20,363 bases of DNA. It comes from a virus. The notes under the pieces are model-generated. The model saw nothing but the letters and a program-made list of their open reading frames with translations, searched no databases and was not told where the DNA came from. The position numbers and the translations under genes were made by a program. The stretch spans positions 1-20,363 of IMG/VR virus record IMGVR_UViG_3300025309_000429. One strand, written 5' to 3'. Positions 13,591 to 19,932 of the stretch are shown here, piece after piece (positions within the stretch are counted from its first letter, which is position 1; each line of letters begins with the position of its first letter).

Positions 13591-13630
13591 TATCGCCTTT
13601 TTAAGCATTAAACCACTCTTTAAGACGCTT
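13591..13630. repeat. Copy A of a 40 bp direct repeat
   Basis: It aligns with 15221-15260 with about six small differences (an indel and substitutions), sharing TATCGC, AAGCATTAAACCAC and TTAAGACGCTT. In copy B this sequence is the ribosome site and start of the MazG-like gene. In copy A the site is weakened (AAAGAG) and the ATG leads to a 12-codon ORF that ends at the next gene's ATG. Confidence 0.75.
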
Positions 13631-13972
13631 ATTTAATCTTAGAATTCGCCGGTTCACGTTGCGCTTATATGAGCAGTCTGAACAGTAGTCTTTGCAAGAA
13701 CGTTTCGGGAACTCGGCGCCGCAGCCTTTGCAGACCGCCGTCGCGCCGCCACCCTGATTTTGAGCTATCAGCCGCATGTCTTCGATAATGAGCTTTATCC
13801 GGAGCCTCACCTGGACGAGGCCGGAAAAATTCGCCGGGTCGCTCTGATAGGCCTTTTCGATATACTGATATTTATCGAGGAAAAACCAGTCGTCGGGTTT
13901 GACGATCGTTTTAATTTTTTCCCAGCAGGTTTTTAAATCCTTTTCAAACAGCGTTAAAAGCTCGTTAATCAT
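13601..13972 (-). CDS. Cys4 (zinc-ribbon-like) early protein
   Basis: 123 residues. The first 80 are helical with FFLDKYQYIEKAYQSDPANF and VQVRLRIKLIIEDMRLIAQ. From residue 80 comes AVCKGCGAEFPKRSCKDYCSDC (seen in two halves), a C-x2-C...C-x2-C set consistent with one zinc site, then a basic helix to the end. It probably binds nucleic acid or a host protein; no family is recognised. It starts four bases after the preceding gene's stop. Its last codons are built from copy A of the 40 bp repeat. Confidence 0.6.
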   Translation of the reverse strand: MINELLTLFEKDLKTCWEKIKTIVKPDDWFFLDKYQYIEKAYQSDPANFSGLVQVRLRIKLIIEDMRLIAQNQGGGATAVCKGCGAEFPKRSCKDYCSDCSYKRNVNRRILRLNKRLKEWFNA

Positions 13973-13975
13973 ATT

Positions 13976-14413
13976 TTAATCACCGTCGCTCTCCGCCGGA
14001 TCAGCCGGCTCGGTTCCATAAGGATGCAGGCAGTAATCAGTAACAAGTATGTTACTGGCACCGGCATCGCCAAACAAGTTAATAAAACGGTCTATAAGTT
14101 CGGCGGTCAACTCGACCGTCGGCCTGGTAAAGAATCCGATGCCATCGACCTCTTCGGAGTAAGCGGCCGCGCCGGCAGCGTCGAAATTGTCCTCGCTGCG
14201 GCTTTTTGTTTCGGCCGAATTGCCTTGCGCGCCGGGTGCCGCTTTATCGATTAACTCTTTAAGGTCCGCCGGCAGGTCTTTGAATTTAAAATAGACCCTT
14301 GACCCGACTTTACTTTTAGAAGTGCCTTCTTTTGTGAACCTTTTCGACAGCGTCGAGTTGTGATAGCCTGTCAATGAGGATATTTCCGATAAGCAGTAAC
14401 TTTCTTTTATCAT
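13976..14413 (-). CDS. Helix-turn-helix protein with MuA-like DNA-binding start
   Basis: 145 residues. The N-terminal CLSEISSLTGYHNSTLSKRF then GSRVYFKFKDLPADLKELI (residues 7-55) resemble the winged-helix domain I-gamma that starts MuA (compare the transposase here: KEIIEKAGKSRPTIYRLK...). The rest is an acidic low-complexity linker and a short helical region (VELTAELIDRFINLF). It may bind the same kind of phage end or operator as the transposase. Its start overlaps the GemA stop (TAATG). Confidence 0.55.
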   Translation of the reverse strand: MIKESYCLSEISSLTGYHNSTLSKRFTKEGTSKSKVGSRVYFKFKDLPADLKELIDKAAPGAQGNSAETKSRSEDNFDAAGAAAYSEEVDGIGFFTRPTVELTAELIDRFINLFGDAGASNILVTDYCLHPYGTEPADPAESDGD

Positions 14414-14886
14414 TATTCAGCACCAGCCTTTTTAGTGTTTTTAGTATATTTCATCGCTTTGAGCGTACGCACGATCTTACCGACCATGCCCTGATTCACG
14501 AAATTGATATGCGATATGTGGAACCGGTTTTCGAGGAATTTACGCAGGGCATCTTCGCACTTGACCGGATCGTCACAAAAGATAGAAACGTCATGCCACA
14601 TGGCTTCTATCATTCGCAGCTGCGCCGGCGACGCCATGTCTTCCCGTTCGGATAAATTTTCAAAACGTTTTTTAGAGGCCCTGGGATGCTTCCAGAGGCC
14701 TTTGCCTACCGCGACCGACTTCAGAGCCGTCAGGAGCGTTTCGGCCTCGCTATACGACAGCTCTTTGCTTGTATTGGTGGTTCCGCGACTTGTTTTAATT
14801 ACGAGTTCGCGATATTCGTGATCTTCCACTTTCGCGATACTCTTAAAAGTATGGATTTTCTTGATTTGCTCTTTGGTGATCTGCAC
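14413..14886 (-). CDS. gemA: GemA-like protein (Mu gp16, DUF1018)
   Basis: 157 residues. MQITKEQIKKIHTFKSI, the YRELVIKTSRG segment with a Ser-rich follow-up, and ASPAQLRMIEAMWHDVSIF and INFVNQGMVGKIV in the C-terminal half are the gp16/GemA pattern. In Mu this early protein modulates host gene expression and DNA topology. The start is GTG 14886 with GGGAGGTG six bases upstream. It is followed at once by the helix-turn-helix gene. Confidence 0.8.
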   Translation of the reverse strand: MQITKEQIKKIHTFKSIAKVEDHEYRELVIKTSRGTTNTSKELSYSEAETLLTALKSVAVGKGLWKHPRASKKRFENLSEREDMASPAQLRMIEAMWHDVSIFCDDPVKCEDALRKFLENRFHISHINFVNQGMVGKIVRTLKAMKYTKNTKKAGAE

Positions 14887-14897
14887 GACGCACCTCC

Positions 14898-15236
14898 CTA
14901 ACCTTTAATTACCTGTGGATGTTTTCTTTCATTTTTAAGCATTTTGTTTCTGATGGCCTGGCTGACGTCGATTCCTGTTTGATTCGCGAACGAAAGGCAA
15001 TACAGAATTACATCCGCCAGTTCGTCTTTTATGTGATCGCGCTTTTGCGCTATAAGCTCCCATGAGCCGGGATTATCGACGAACTGAAAGATTTCCATAA
15101 ACTCGGCCGCCTCGATCGAAATCGACATTGCGAGGTTCTTCGGATCGTGGCAGCTTTCGAAATCCCTTGTTTTAACGAATCGGAACATAATCGCTTTTAA
15201 GTCTTGAATCGTGGTATCCATATCGCTTTTAAGCAT
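14898..15236 (-). CDS. MazG-like nucleotide pyrophosphohydrolase
   Basis: 112 residues. ISIEAAEFMEIFQF (about 38-51) gives the E-x-x-E helix and IKDELADVILYC (about 70-81) gives the E-x-x-D helix, the all-alpha MazG / dCTPase metal-binding set. Such enzymes hydrolyse nucleoside triphosphates to monophosphates and may alter the nucleotide pool or ppGpp in the infected cell. The ATG at 15236 has AAGGAG eight bases upstream, both inside copy B of the 40 bp repeat. Confidence 0.75.
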   Translation of the reverse strand: MLKSDMDTTIQDLKAIMFRFVKTRDFESCHDPKNLAMSISIEAAEFMEIFQFVDNPGSWELIAQKRDHIKDELADVILYCLSFANQTGIDVSQAIRNKMLKNERKHPQVIKG

Positions 15237-15260
15237 TAAACCACACTCCTTAAGACGCTT
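15221..15260. repeat. Copy B of a 40 bp direct repeat
   Basis: Partner of 13591-13630. It contains the intact AAGGAG and ATG of the MazG-like gene plus the last codons and stop of the gene before it. See copy A for the comparison. Confidence 0.75.
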
Positions 15261-15477
15261 TTTCGATACGCCTGATGTCCACGAAAGCGGTCGAGTTTTT
15301 AATCACCCAATCGCCTGTAACGCGTATCTTGTCGCCGATCTTAATGCCGCGGTCAAAAAACTTACCTACCTCGAACCCGTGCATCGAGTGTTTTTCGTCC
15401 ATGACTTGAATATGGTGATCGCCGTTGACTACCATAACCGATTTCAGAGTAAAGCATTCGCTGAATTCAATTCCCAT
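15250..15477 (-). CDS. Hypothetical small beta-rich protein
   Basis: 75 residues from ATG 15477 (MGIEFSEC), with AGGTG six bases upstream; ATG 15483 and GTG 15486 are also in frame but too close to the site. The pattern LKSVMVVNGDHHIQVMDE, FFDRGIKIGDKIRVTGDWVIK, TAFVDIRRIE suggests five short strands, perhaps an OB-like barrel that could bind single-stranded DNA. This is a guess from strand spacing. No family is recognised. Confidence 0.5.
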   Translation of the reverse strand: MGIEFSECFTLKSVMVVNGDHHIQVMDEKHSMHGFEVGKFFDRGIKIGDKIRVTGDWVIKNSTAFVDIRRIEKAS

Positions 15478-15501
15478 TAACATCACCTAACCTTTTAATT
15501 A

Positions 15502-15750
15502 TTATGCCGCCTGGGTTTTATTCGCTTCTTTAACGCCTTCGAAAAAATCCTTGATTTCCTGTCTTTGACTCGCTACGATGCCTTTCAGCGTGAGAGTATT
15601 GATTTCGTCCTGTTTAATGCGCTCTTCGATTTTGTCGAGCAGAAAAGACGTGGCATCAATAAATTTTTCGCGGCTCATTTTGCCGTTTTCATCTACAATA
15701 CCGCCGATGCTCTGACTAATAATTCTTCTTAAGTTATTTATCTCTTCCAT
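15502..15750 (-). CDS. Hypothetical early helical protein
   Basis: 82 residues from ATG 15750, with AAGGA seven bases upstream; an in-frame TTG two codons earlier is less likely. It is helical: EEINNLRRIISQSIGGIV, then EKFIDATSFLLDKIEERI, then a third helix with DFFEGVKEANK. No domain recognised. Part of the early operon, 16 bp before the MazG-side neighbours. Confidence 0.55.
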   Translation of the reverse strand: MEEINNLRRIISQSIGGIVDENGKMSREKFIDATSFLLDKIEERIKQDEINTLTLKGIVASQRQEIKDFFEGVKEANKTQAA

Positions 15751-15772
15751 AGTCAATCCTTTCTTAAAATCC

Positions 15773-16102
15773 TTATTTCCATTCCCTTTGAAGCCGCCAC
15801 AGTTCGCTTTTGATTTTCATCAGTTCAAATTCCAGATGAACCAGCTGTTCGCAACCGTTAACTCCAAGTTTTTTAATCTTTTTCACGACCGCCCAGAGCG
15901 ATTTTTCCTTAATCGTGAGCGGCTCTATCAGTCTGAATTTTTCCTGCCGGTCGATGTCGCGGTTTAATATTTCAATTACTCGCCGCCTTAGTTCTAAAAT
16001 CTCAATTTCCGGACAGGCTTCGAACAGCAGGTATCTTAATTTCTCGATTTCCTTTTCCAGACTGGCTTTTTCTTTTTCCAGAGCTTTTATGATCCTGCTC
16101 AT
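15773..16102 (-). CDS. Coiled-coil early protein
   Basis: 109 residues from ATG 16102 (MSRIIKAL), chosen because the GTG at 16111 is within the ribosome-site region (GGCGGTGAGGA). It is helical and charged: a strong coiled coil to about residue 28, LRRRVIEILNRDIDR, and another helix ending EREWK-like (LQREWK). It has two Cys only. It begins just after the MuB stop, so it is cotranscribed with MuB. No function is recognised. Confidence 0.55.
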   Translation of the reverse strand: MSRIIKALEKEKASLEKEIEKLRYLLFEACPEIEILELRRRVIEILNRDIDRQEKFRLIEPLTIKEKSLWAVVKKIKKLGVNGCEQLVHLEFELMKIKSELWRLQREWK

Positions 16103-16114
16103 TTTCCTCACCGC

Positions 16115-17005
16115 CTATACGATCAGCATTTCAGCAGCCGTCTTGATCACGTCCGCGTTAAGCGGGCAATCGTTTATTCTTGCCAGGCGAATCGATCTTG
16201 CGAGCAGCTTGCTTAATATGCGGGTATTGCCGTGACATTCGGTATGATAAGCAGAGCTTAGCTTTGTATCGAGATTCATAGCGTTAACGATTAATTCCGT
16301 ATCCTGCATTTTGAGCTGATCGAGCTTGCCGGCGAGACCGACGCGGCTGTATAACTGCGCGTATTCGCCGCGCTTGCCGCGCAGGTTATGGATCAGCCGC
16401 GGCATACCTAAAAGCACGATCCCGACGCCCGCCTTGTCGTAAACGCGGCGCAGGAGTTCCAGCGCGCGATAGGGCAGATGCTCGGCTTCGTCGATCACGA
16501 TCAGGCGGCCGGAGCCTTTTAACTTATCGACGACCTGGTCAAACATTTCGTGGATCAGGCCGCGGCCGATTAACCCGAGTTTCTTGTGAATCTCAATAAA
16601 GAGCACTTTCGCGGTATATCCGAGGTCGGCCTCGATGAAAATAACGTCGGAGTTACGCGACAGATATTCTTTCGCCGTTACAGTTTTGCCGATGCCAGCC
16701 TCGCCGTAGCATACGCCGATTTCGCCTTCCAGATGGCATACACGAGCAAGTTCGAATATTTTTTTCGAGATCGAGGTCATAACGAAAGGTATCGATTTTT
16801 TAGGAGTTTTTGTTTTTTCGCGTTCGCGTTCGATAAAAGCCTTGACAGCATCCTCGATTTTTGCTACACTACCTTTGTATTTACCCGCCATCCACTGGCT
16901 CAACGCGGCGGCCGATATGCCGAGCGCCCTGGATAAATCGTTCTGGCTGCTATCCTGCGTTTCCATGATGGTTTTCAGATTAGATATAAGGTCATAATTG
17001 GTCAT
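16115..17005 (-). CDS. MuB-type AAA+ ATPase, target DNA selector
   Basis: 296 residues (Mu B is 312). Residues 1-62 are a helix-turn-helix (SSQNDLSRALGISAAALSQW), like the start of Mu B. The ATPase has Walker A GEAGIGKT (101-108), Walker B LIVIDEAEH (D172/E173), then a sensor region IVLLGMPRL. The C-terminal part has a helical HGNTRILSKLLARSIRLA domain. It would bind target DNA as filaments, activate transposase A and give immunity. The ATG at 17005 has AGGGGG ten bases upstream, only just after the terminator-like hairpin. Confidence 0.85.
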   Translation of the reverse strand: MTNYDLISNLKTIMETQDSSQNDLSRALGISAAALSQWMAGKYKGSVAKIEDAVKAFIEREREKTKTPKKSIPFVMTSISKKIFELARVCHLEGEIGVCYGEAGIGKTVTAKEYLSRNSDVIFIEADLGYTAKVLFIEIHKKLGLIGRGLIHEMFDQVVDKLKGSGRLIVIDEAEHLPYRALELLRRVYDKAGVGIVLLGMPRLIHNLRGKRGEYAQLYSRVGLAGKLDQLKMQDTELIVNAMNLDTKLSSAYHTECHGNTRILSKLLARSIRLARINDCPLNADVIKTAAEMLIV

Positions 17006-17023
17006 AATGTACGTACCCCCTTT

Positions 17024-17057
17024 AAAATAGCCACGGTTGCAGCCGTGGCTTAACTAT
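17024..17057. terminator. Terminator-like hairpin before the MuB gene
   Basis: AGCCACGG with CCGTGGCT (8 bp, loop of 6) and flanking AAAATAG/CTATTTT that can extend the stem across a bulge. On the minus strand the stem is followed by ATTTT, then directly by the MuB ribosome site; on the plus strand by a T-run too. It could be an intrinsic terminator or attenuator between the transposase/tRNA-like transcript and MuB. Confidence 0.6.
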
Positions 17058-17085
17058 TTTTATGACGGAAGGCCGGATTCGAACC

Positions 17086-17116
17086 GGCAACTGTCGCGCG
17101 TATATGCCAAGCATAT
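17086..17116 (-). repeat. Repeat copy 1 of the tRNA-like insertion
   Basis: 31 nt, minus-strand form ATATGCTTGGCATATACG then CGCGACAGTTGCC. ATATGC-TTG-GCATAT forms a hairpin at its 5' end. Differs from copy 2 by four substitutions and one or two indels. It overlaps the T arm by three bases. The opposite-strand hairpin also folds, since the stem is palindromic. Confidence 0.75.
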
Positions 17117-17149
17117 TGGTATCGTTGAGCGCTTTTTTGCCTTCACGCA
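17117..17149. other. Spacer-like segment matching the transposase gene
   Basis: 33 nt between the two repeats. It aligns without gaps to 18479-18511 in the transposase gene, 31 of 33 identical; the mismatches are at 17121 and 17145. Identity stops on both sides where the repeats begin. On the minus strand the segment reads the same sense as transposase mRNA, and both mismatches are synonymous in the transposase frame (CGC/CGT Arg, GAC/GAT Asp). Confidence 0.85.
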
Positions 17150-17181
17150 GGCAACCGTCGCGTGTATATGCTAAAACATAT
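17150..17181 (-). repeat. Repeat copy 2 of the tRNA-like insertion
   Basis: 32 nt, minus-strand form ATATGTTTTAGCATATAC then ACGCGACGGTTGCC. ATATG-TTTTAG-CATAT forms a hairpin. It is the copy nearer the D arm. The two copies share the tail pattern R-CGCGAC-R-GTTGCC. Confidence 0.75.
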
Positions 17182-17282
17182 GCCTACTCTACCAATTGAG
17201 TTACTTCCGCCGCTTTTTCTATGACTATATTCAGTTGTCAATTACCACACTACGTTGTTTAGATCAGCTTGATGCCTTGGTC

Positions 17283-19349
17283 TTACATCACTTTGCGCTT
17301 CTGTTCGGCTTCCCATTCTTCTTTTTCCCATTCGTAAGCGAACAGTTTTTTAGAAGGTTTCGCCGCGCCCGGCGCCGCTTTTTTCTTGGCGACGCCGAGT
17401 ATGCGCACCGTGTTTTGAGTTTCATCGGCCGGCGGCTCTTCTTTTTCGGCATAATCGATGAGCATATTGCTACGCTGCATATTAATGATGCCTTGCGCCG
17501 CCTGGCGCGTTAGTTTTTCATGGTGTTTTTTCTGTTTTATCTGTACTTTAAGAGCTTCGTGATCCTGCGCGGCGCCTTTGTAAGCCGCCAGCGGATGAAT
17601 GGCCTCGACGCGTTTCGCTTCGCATATAAAGCGGCCGTCTTCGTCATAAACCCTGATTTTGGAAAGGTCGAAAAGGCTGTATTTTATGGTCGTTTCGCTG
17701 TCGCGCATGAGACCGTAAAGTTCTTCATTCCAGTAATCGGAACCGAATAATTTAATGCCGTTCCTATAAATTTTGGCCTTTTTAGCAACCATCAGCAGAT
17801 CGTCAAGTTCGTTTTCGTCGACGCCGGCGCCAAGGCCTTCGTTGAATACCTGGCCGATGGTTTTGCCGGCGACATTCGTGCAGGGCTGCGCCTGCTGGAA
17901 CTCGCGCCATGCTTCGATAGCGTCGATCAGCTCGCCGATGTTCGGCACGCTGCCGCTATAATTGTTTTTATGGAATTTCTCGTTGCGTCTGTAATGGGCG
18001 GGGCGATCCTCAATGGAAGCGCCGGAATAAGAAGGCATAAGCCTTTCGAAAGTTTCGTTAAATTCTCTGAAAAATCTCTCAATAATTTTAGCCTGGGCGT
18101 TGTACGGCTGCGCATAGATAGCTTTAACGCCGATGCGGGCGAATAAGCCTGTCATTCCGGTTTCTTCGAAATCTGGCAGGCCGTTAAAAAACTTGTTTTT
18201 GAATTCCTTGCCGTTATCCTGGTATGCGAATTCGGGTATTTTGCCCATATAAAGGATCGCGTTTCTGAGGGCCGAGCAGACGGCTTGCGTGTCGGCGTCG
18301 AACATAATTTCATATCCGGCCAGGCATCCGCTTTTCCAATCGATATAAGCGATAAGCGTAGGGCGCGCGGCTTTGCCCGTCCAAGGGTTGATCGCCATGA
18401 CATTCATGGTGTGGCCGTCGGCTACCAGGCATTCTCCGACTTCGAGTAATGAGGCGTCGCGCTTGATATACGGCAACATGGTGTCGTTGAGCGCTTTTTT
18501 GCCTTCGCGCATGAAAATCCATATATCTTCATGTTTCTGGCGGAATTCATCGACGAAGCGGCGGACGGTGGCTTCGGAAACGTTAATTCGCGCGCCGTCT
18601 TTTTCGATTTTAAATTTAGCCAGGCGAAAAGCAGTTCCAACTTTCAATTTATTAGGCTTTAAAAGAGCGCTTAAAAACAGGTCTTTAAGAAGTTCGGGTA
18701 TTTTAGTGCCGGCGCCGTGTCCGAACCATCGCGGTATAAGGCGCGTGTAATCTTCGGATTCGCCGAGCTCGCGTTTCCAGTGATAAATTGAAGAAAGCGA
18801 AGTTTCGCCTATGATTTTATTGATTTCAGCAAGCATAATCCCGTTATTATAGGCGTCAAGAAACTCTTTTATCGCGTCGATCCTGTTAAGTTCGCCGCGC
18901 AGCCGGCAATATTTTTCAATCTGCACAAGCAGATCATATTTAGCCAGGGCGATTTTTTTAGCTTTGTCGGGGGCTTGCGTTGTAAGGGCTACAACGCTTT
19001 TGACCTTTTTAGCCGGCTGGAAGACTTGAGGCACTTCGACGGAGGCCGGCGGGGCGGGAGTTTCAATCTTCTCGATAACGGCTGGCGCCAGAGCTTCGAC
19101 AGGCGCGGCGGCTTTAAGGGCGGGAGCAGGCTGGGACTGAACAAGCTTCACGACGGTATTATGCCGCTCGGCATCGGCGAACGCCTGCTGGATTTCGGCG
19201 GGAAGGGTGGAAAGATCATATTCGGCCGTCTGGTTGCCGCTGACGTTGCGGTATCCAGCGACTAACCAACTTTCTTTTAACCTATAAATCGTCGGTCTTG
19301 ATTTTCCGGCTTTTTCAATTATTTCTTTTATCGTTACTCTTTTACCCAT
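17283..19349 (-). CDS. DDE transposase of the MuA type
   Basis: 688 residues from ATG 19349 (MGKRVTIKEI), chosen because AGAAGGGTG lies upstream; ATG 19376 would add nine residues. Residues 3-50 are the I-gamma-like helix-turn-helix (IKEIIEKAGKSRPTIYRLK). A Pro/Ala-rich linker (70-125) precedes a helical central part. The catalytic core has VADGH (D311), YQDNGKEF (D378) and KIIERFF (E424); the first spacing, 67, equals that of MuA (269-336). The Mu-type C-terminal barrel (GSDYWNEELYGL) and a basic C-terminus, probably the MuB contact, follow. MuA is 663 residues. It cuts and joins phage ends to target DNA. The stretch 18479-18511 (residues about 280-291) is the match to the spacer in the tRNA-like gene. 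Confidence 0.95.
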   Translation of the reverse strand: MGKRVTIKEIIEKAGKSRPTIYRLKESWLVAGYRNVSGNQTAEYDLSTLPAEIQQAFADAERHNTVVKLVQSQPAPALKAAAPVEALAPAVIEKIETPAPPASVEVPQVFQPAKKVKSVVALTTQAPDKAKKIALAKYDLLVQIEKYCRLRGELNRIDAIKEFLDAYNNGIMLAEINKIIGETSLSSIYHWKRELGESEDYTRLIPRWFGHGAGTKIPELLKDLFLSALLKPNKLKVGTAFRLAKFKIEKDGARINVSEATVRRFVDEFRQKHEDIWIFMREGKKALNDTMLPYIKRDASLLEVGECLVADGHTMNVMAINPWTGKAARPTLIAYIDWKSGCLAGYEIMFDADTQAVCSALRNAILYMGKIPEFAYQDNGKEFKNKFFNGLPDFEETGMTGLFARIGVKAIYAQPYNAQAKIIERFFREFNETFERLMPSYSGASIEDRPAHYRRNEKFHKNNYSGSVPNIGELIDAIEAWREFQQAQPCTNVAGKTIGQVFNEGLGAGVDENELDDLLMVAKKAKIYRNGIKLFGSDYWNEELYGLMRDSETTIKYSLFDLSKIRVYDEDGRFICEAKRVEAIHPLAAYKGAAQDHEALKVQIKQKKHHEKLTRQAAQGIINMQRSNMLIDYAEKEEPPADETQNTVRILGVAKKKAAPGAAKPSKKLFAYEWEKEEWEAEQKRKVM
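18479..18511. other. Transposase segment matched by the tRNA-like spacer
   Basis: The protospacer-like partner of 17117-17149, encoding MREGKKALNDTM a few residues before the first catalytic aspartate. On the plus strand it is flanked by GGCAACA on the left and TGAAAATCC on the right; no PAM can be assigned. Confidence 0.8.
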
Positions 19350-19388
19350 AACGTTCACCCTTCTTAAAATTCCCAACCTTTACAACAA

Positions 19389-19601
19389 CTAAGCGGCTTT
19401 TTTGTTATCTTCCCATATTTCTTCGTAACTGACTTTAAGGATTTTCGCTATTTTAATGCGGGTTTCTCTGGCTTCGAAATGGCCGTTAATGACGTTACAA
19501 ATCCATTCTTTTGACATTCCAAGTTTTTTAGCCAGCATTGTAAGGTTAATATCACGGTCGATCATATACTTTTTCAGGTTTTTTACTTTCGAATTAATCA
19601 T
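19389..19601 (-). CDS. XRE-type DNA-binding regulator, Ner-like, copy 1
   Basis: 70 residues, a single helix-turn-helix domain: MLAKKLGMSKEWICNVINGH (22-41) with the recognition helix SKEWICNVI. The C-terminus VSYEEIWEDNKKAA is shared with the next gene. It sits between the divergent promoter region and transposase A, the place of ner in Mu, where Ner represses the early promoter. CGGAGG is six bases before the ATG. It is paralogous to the gene at 19625-19828 (same length, same domain ends). Confidence 0.75.
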   Translation of the reverse strand: MINSKVKNLKKYMIDRDINLTMLAKKLGMSKEWICNVINGHFEARETRIKIAKILKVSYEEIWEDNKKAA

Positions 19602-19624
19602 TGCTATCCTCCGTTTTTATTGTT

Positions 19625-19828
19625 TTAAGCCGCTTTTTCGGGCCATAATTCGTTATAAGGTATTTCCAGGCACTCTGAGATCGCCTGTTTTATCCTGGCC
19701 GACTTCGCCCGGCCGTGGATCACCATTGAAATCCATTCCGGCGTTACGCCGACCTCTTTGGCTATGTGCGAATTGGTTAATCTCTTTACTTTCATGGCTG
19801 CTTTAATCCTGTTTAAATTAGTATTCAT
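19625..19828 (-). CDS. XRE-type DNA-binding regulator, Ner-like, copy 2
   Basis: 67 residues from ATG 19828; an in-frame TTG one codon earlier is less likely. The domain runs HIAKEVGVTPEWISMVIHGR (20-39), with the phrase PEWIS matching KEWIC of copy 1, and ends IPYNELWPEKAA. It may be the early gene regulator or the lysogenic repressor. It is the first gene of the early operon, transcribed away from the divergent small gene at 19933. Confidence 0.75.
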   Translation of the reverse strand: MNTNLNRIKAAMKVKRLTNSHIAKEVGVTPEWISMVIHGRAKSARIKQAISECLEIPYNELWPEKAA

Positions 19829-19845
19829 CAATGTTCACCGTCCAT

Positions 19846-19874
19846 TTGCTTTTTATTTTTTTTTATTGTATAAT
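19846..19874 (+). promoter_or_regulatory. Candidate promoter for the divergent small gene
   Basis: TTGCTT (19846-19851), 17 bases, TATAAT (19869-19874): a good sigma-70 type pair with a perfect -10. Transcription would start near 19881, inside the first of two operator-like repeats, so a regulator bound there should block it. Confidence 0.55.
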
Positions 19875-19875
19875 C

Positions 19876-19908
19876 TTTAAAGTTATTAAACTTTTTAAAG
19901 TTATTAAA
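19876..19908. promoter_or_regulatory. Tandem 15 bp operator-like repeats
   Basis: TTTAAAGTTATTAAA occurs exactly twice, at 19876-19890 and 19894-19908, an 18 bp period. They lie in the intergenic control region between the Ner-like genes and the divergent gene, so they are likely binding sites for one of the XRE-type regulators. The early promoter facing minus is not clearly seen but would overlap them. Confidence 0.6.
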
Positions 19909-19932
19909 TATGACTTAGGGGGAAAAAGTCTT

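Larger units (their letters stand above)
17064..17210 (-). tRNA. tRNA-like gene interrupted by a repeat-spacer-repeat insertion
   Basis: Minus strand, 147 nt. It has the ends of a tRNA: acceptor GCGGAAG (17210-17204) with CTTCCGT (17071-17065, one G-U), TA, a D arm ACTC-AATTGGTA-GAGT (17201-17186) and a perfect T arm GCCGG-TTCGAAT-CCGGC (17088-17072). The acceptor, D and T parts look like a tRNA-Gly relative. Between D and T arms there are 97 nt instead of about 24. They hold two copies of a 31-32 nt sequence flanking a 33 nt segment that matches the transposase gene. CCA is not encoded. No normal anticodon arm can be drawn with either copy. It may be a processed guide RNA, a disrupted tRNA, or a regulatory leader. 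Confidence 0.6.

Noticed and set aside
17086-17181. A conventional CRISPR array
   Set aside because: Only one spacer, repeats differ at several positions, they sit inside a tRNA-like frame and no Cas gene is in the window. Reported instead as a tRNA-embedded repeat-spacer-repeat.
17064-17210. tRNA with a self-splicing intron
   Set aside because: The 97 nt between D and T arms is too short for a group I or II intron and contains repeats and transposase-derived sequence instead.
19831-19932. N-terminal extension of the divergent gene giving a membrane protein
   Set aside because: The extra 34 codons are the AT-rich promoter and operator region; the ribosome site is at the ATG 19933.
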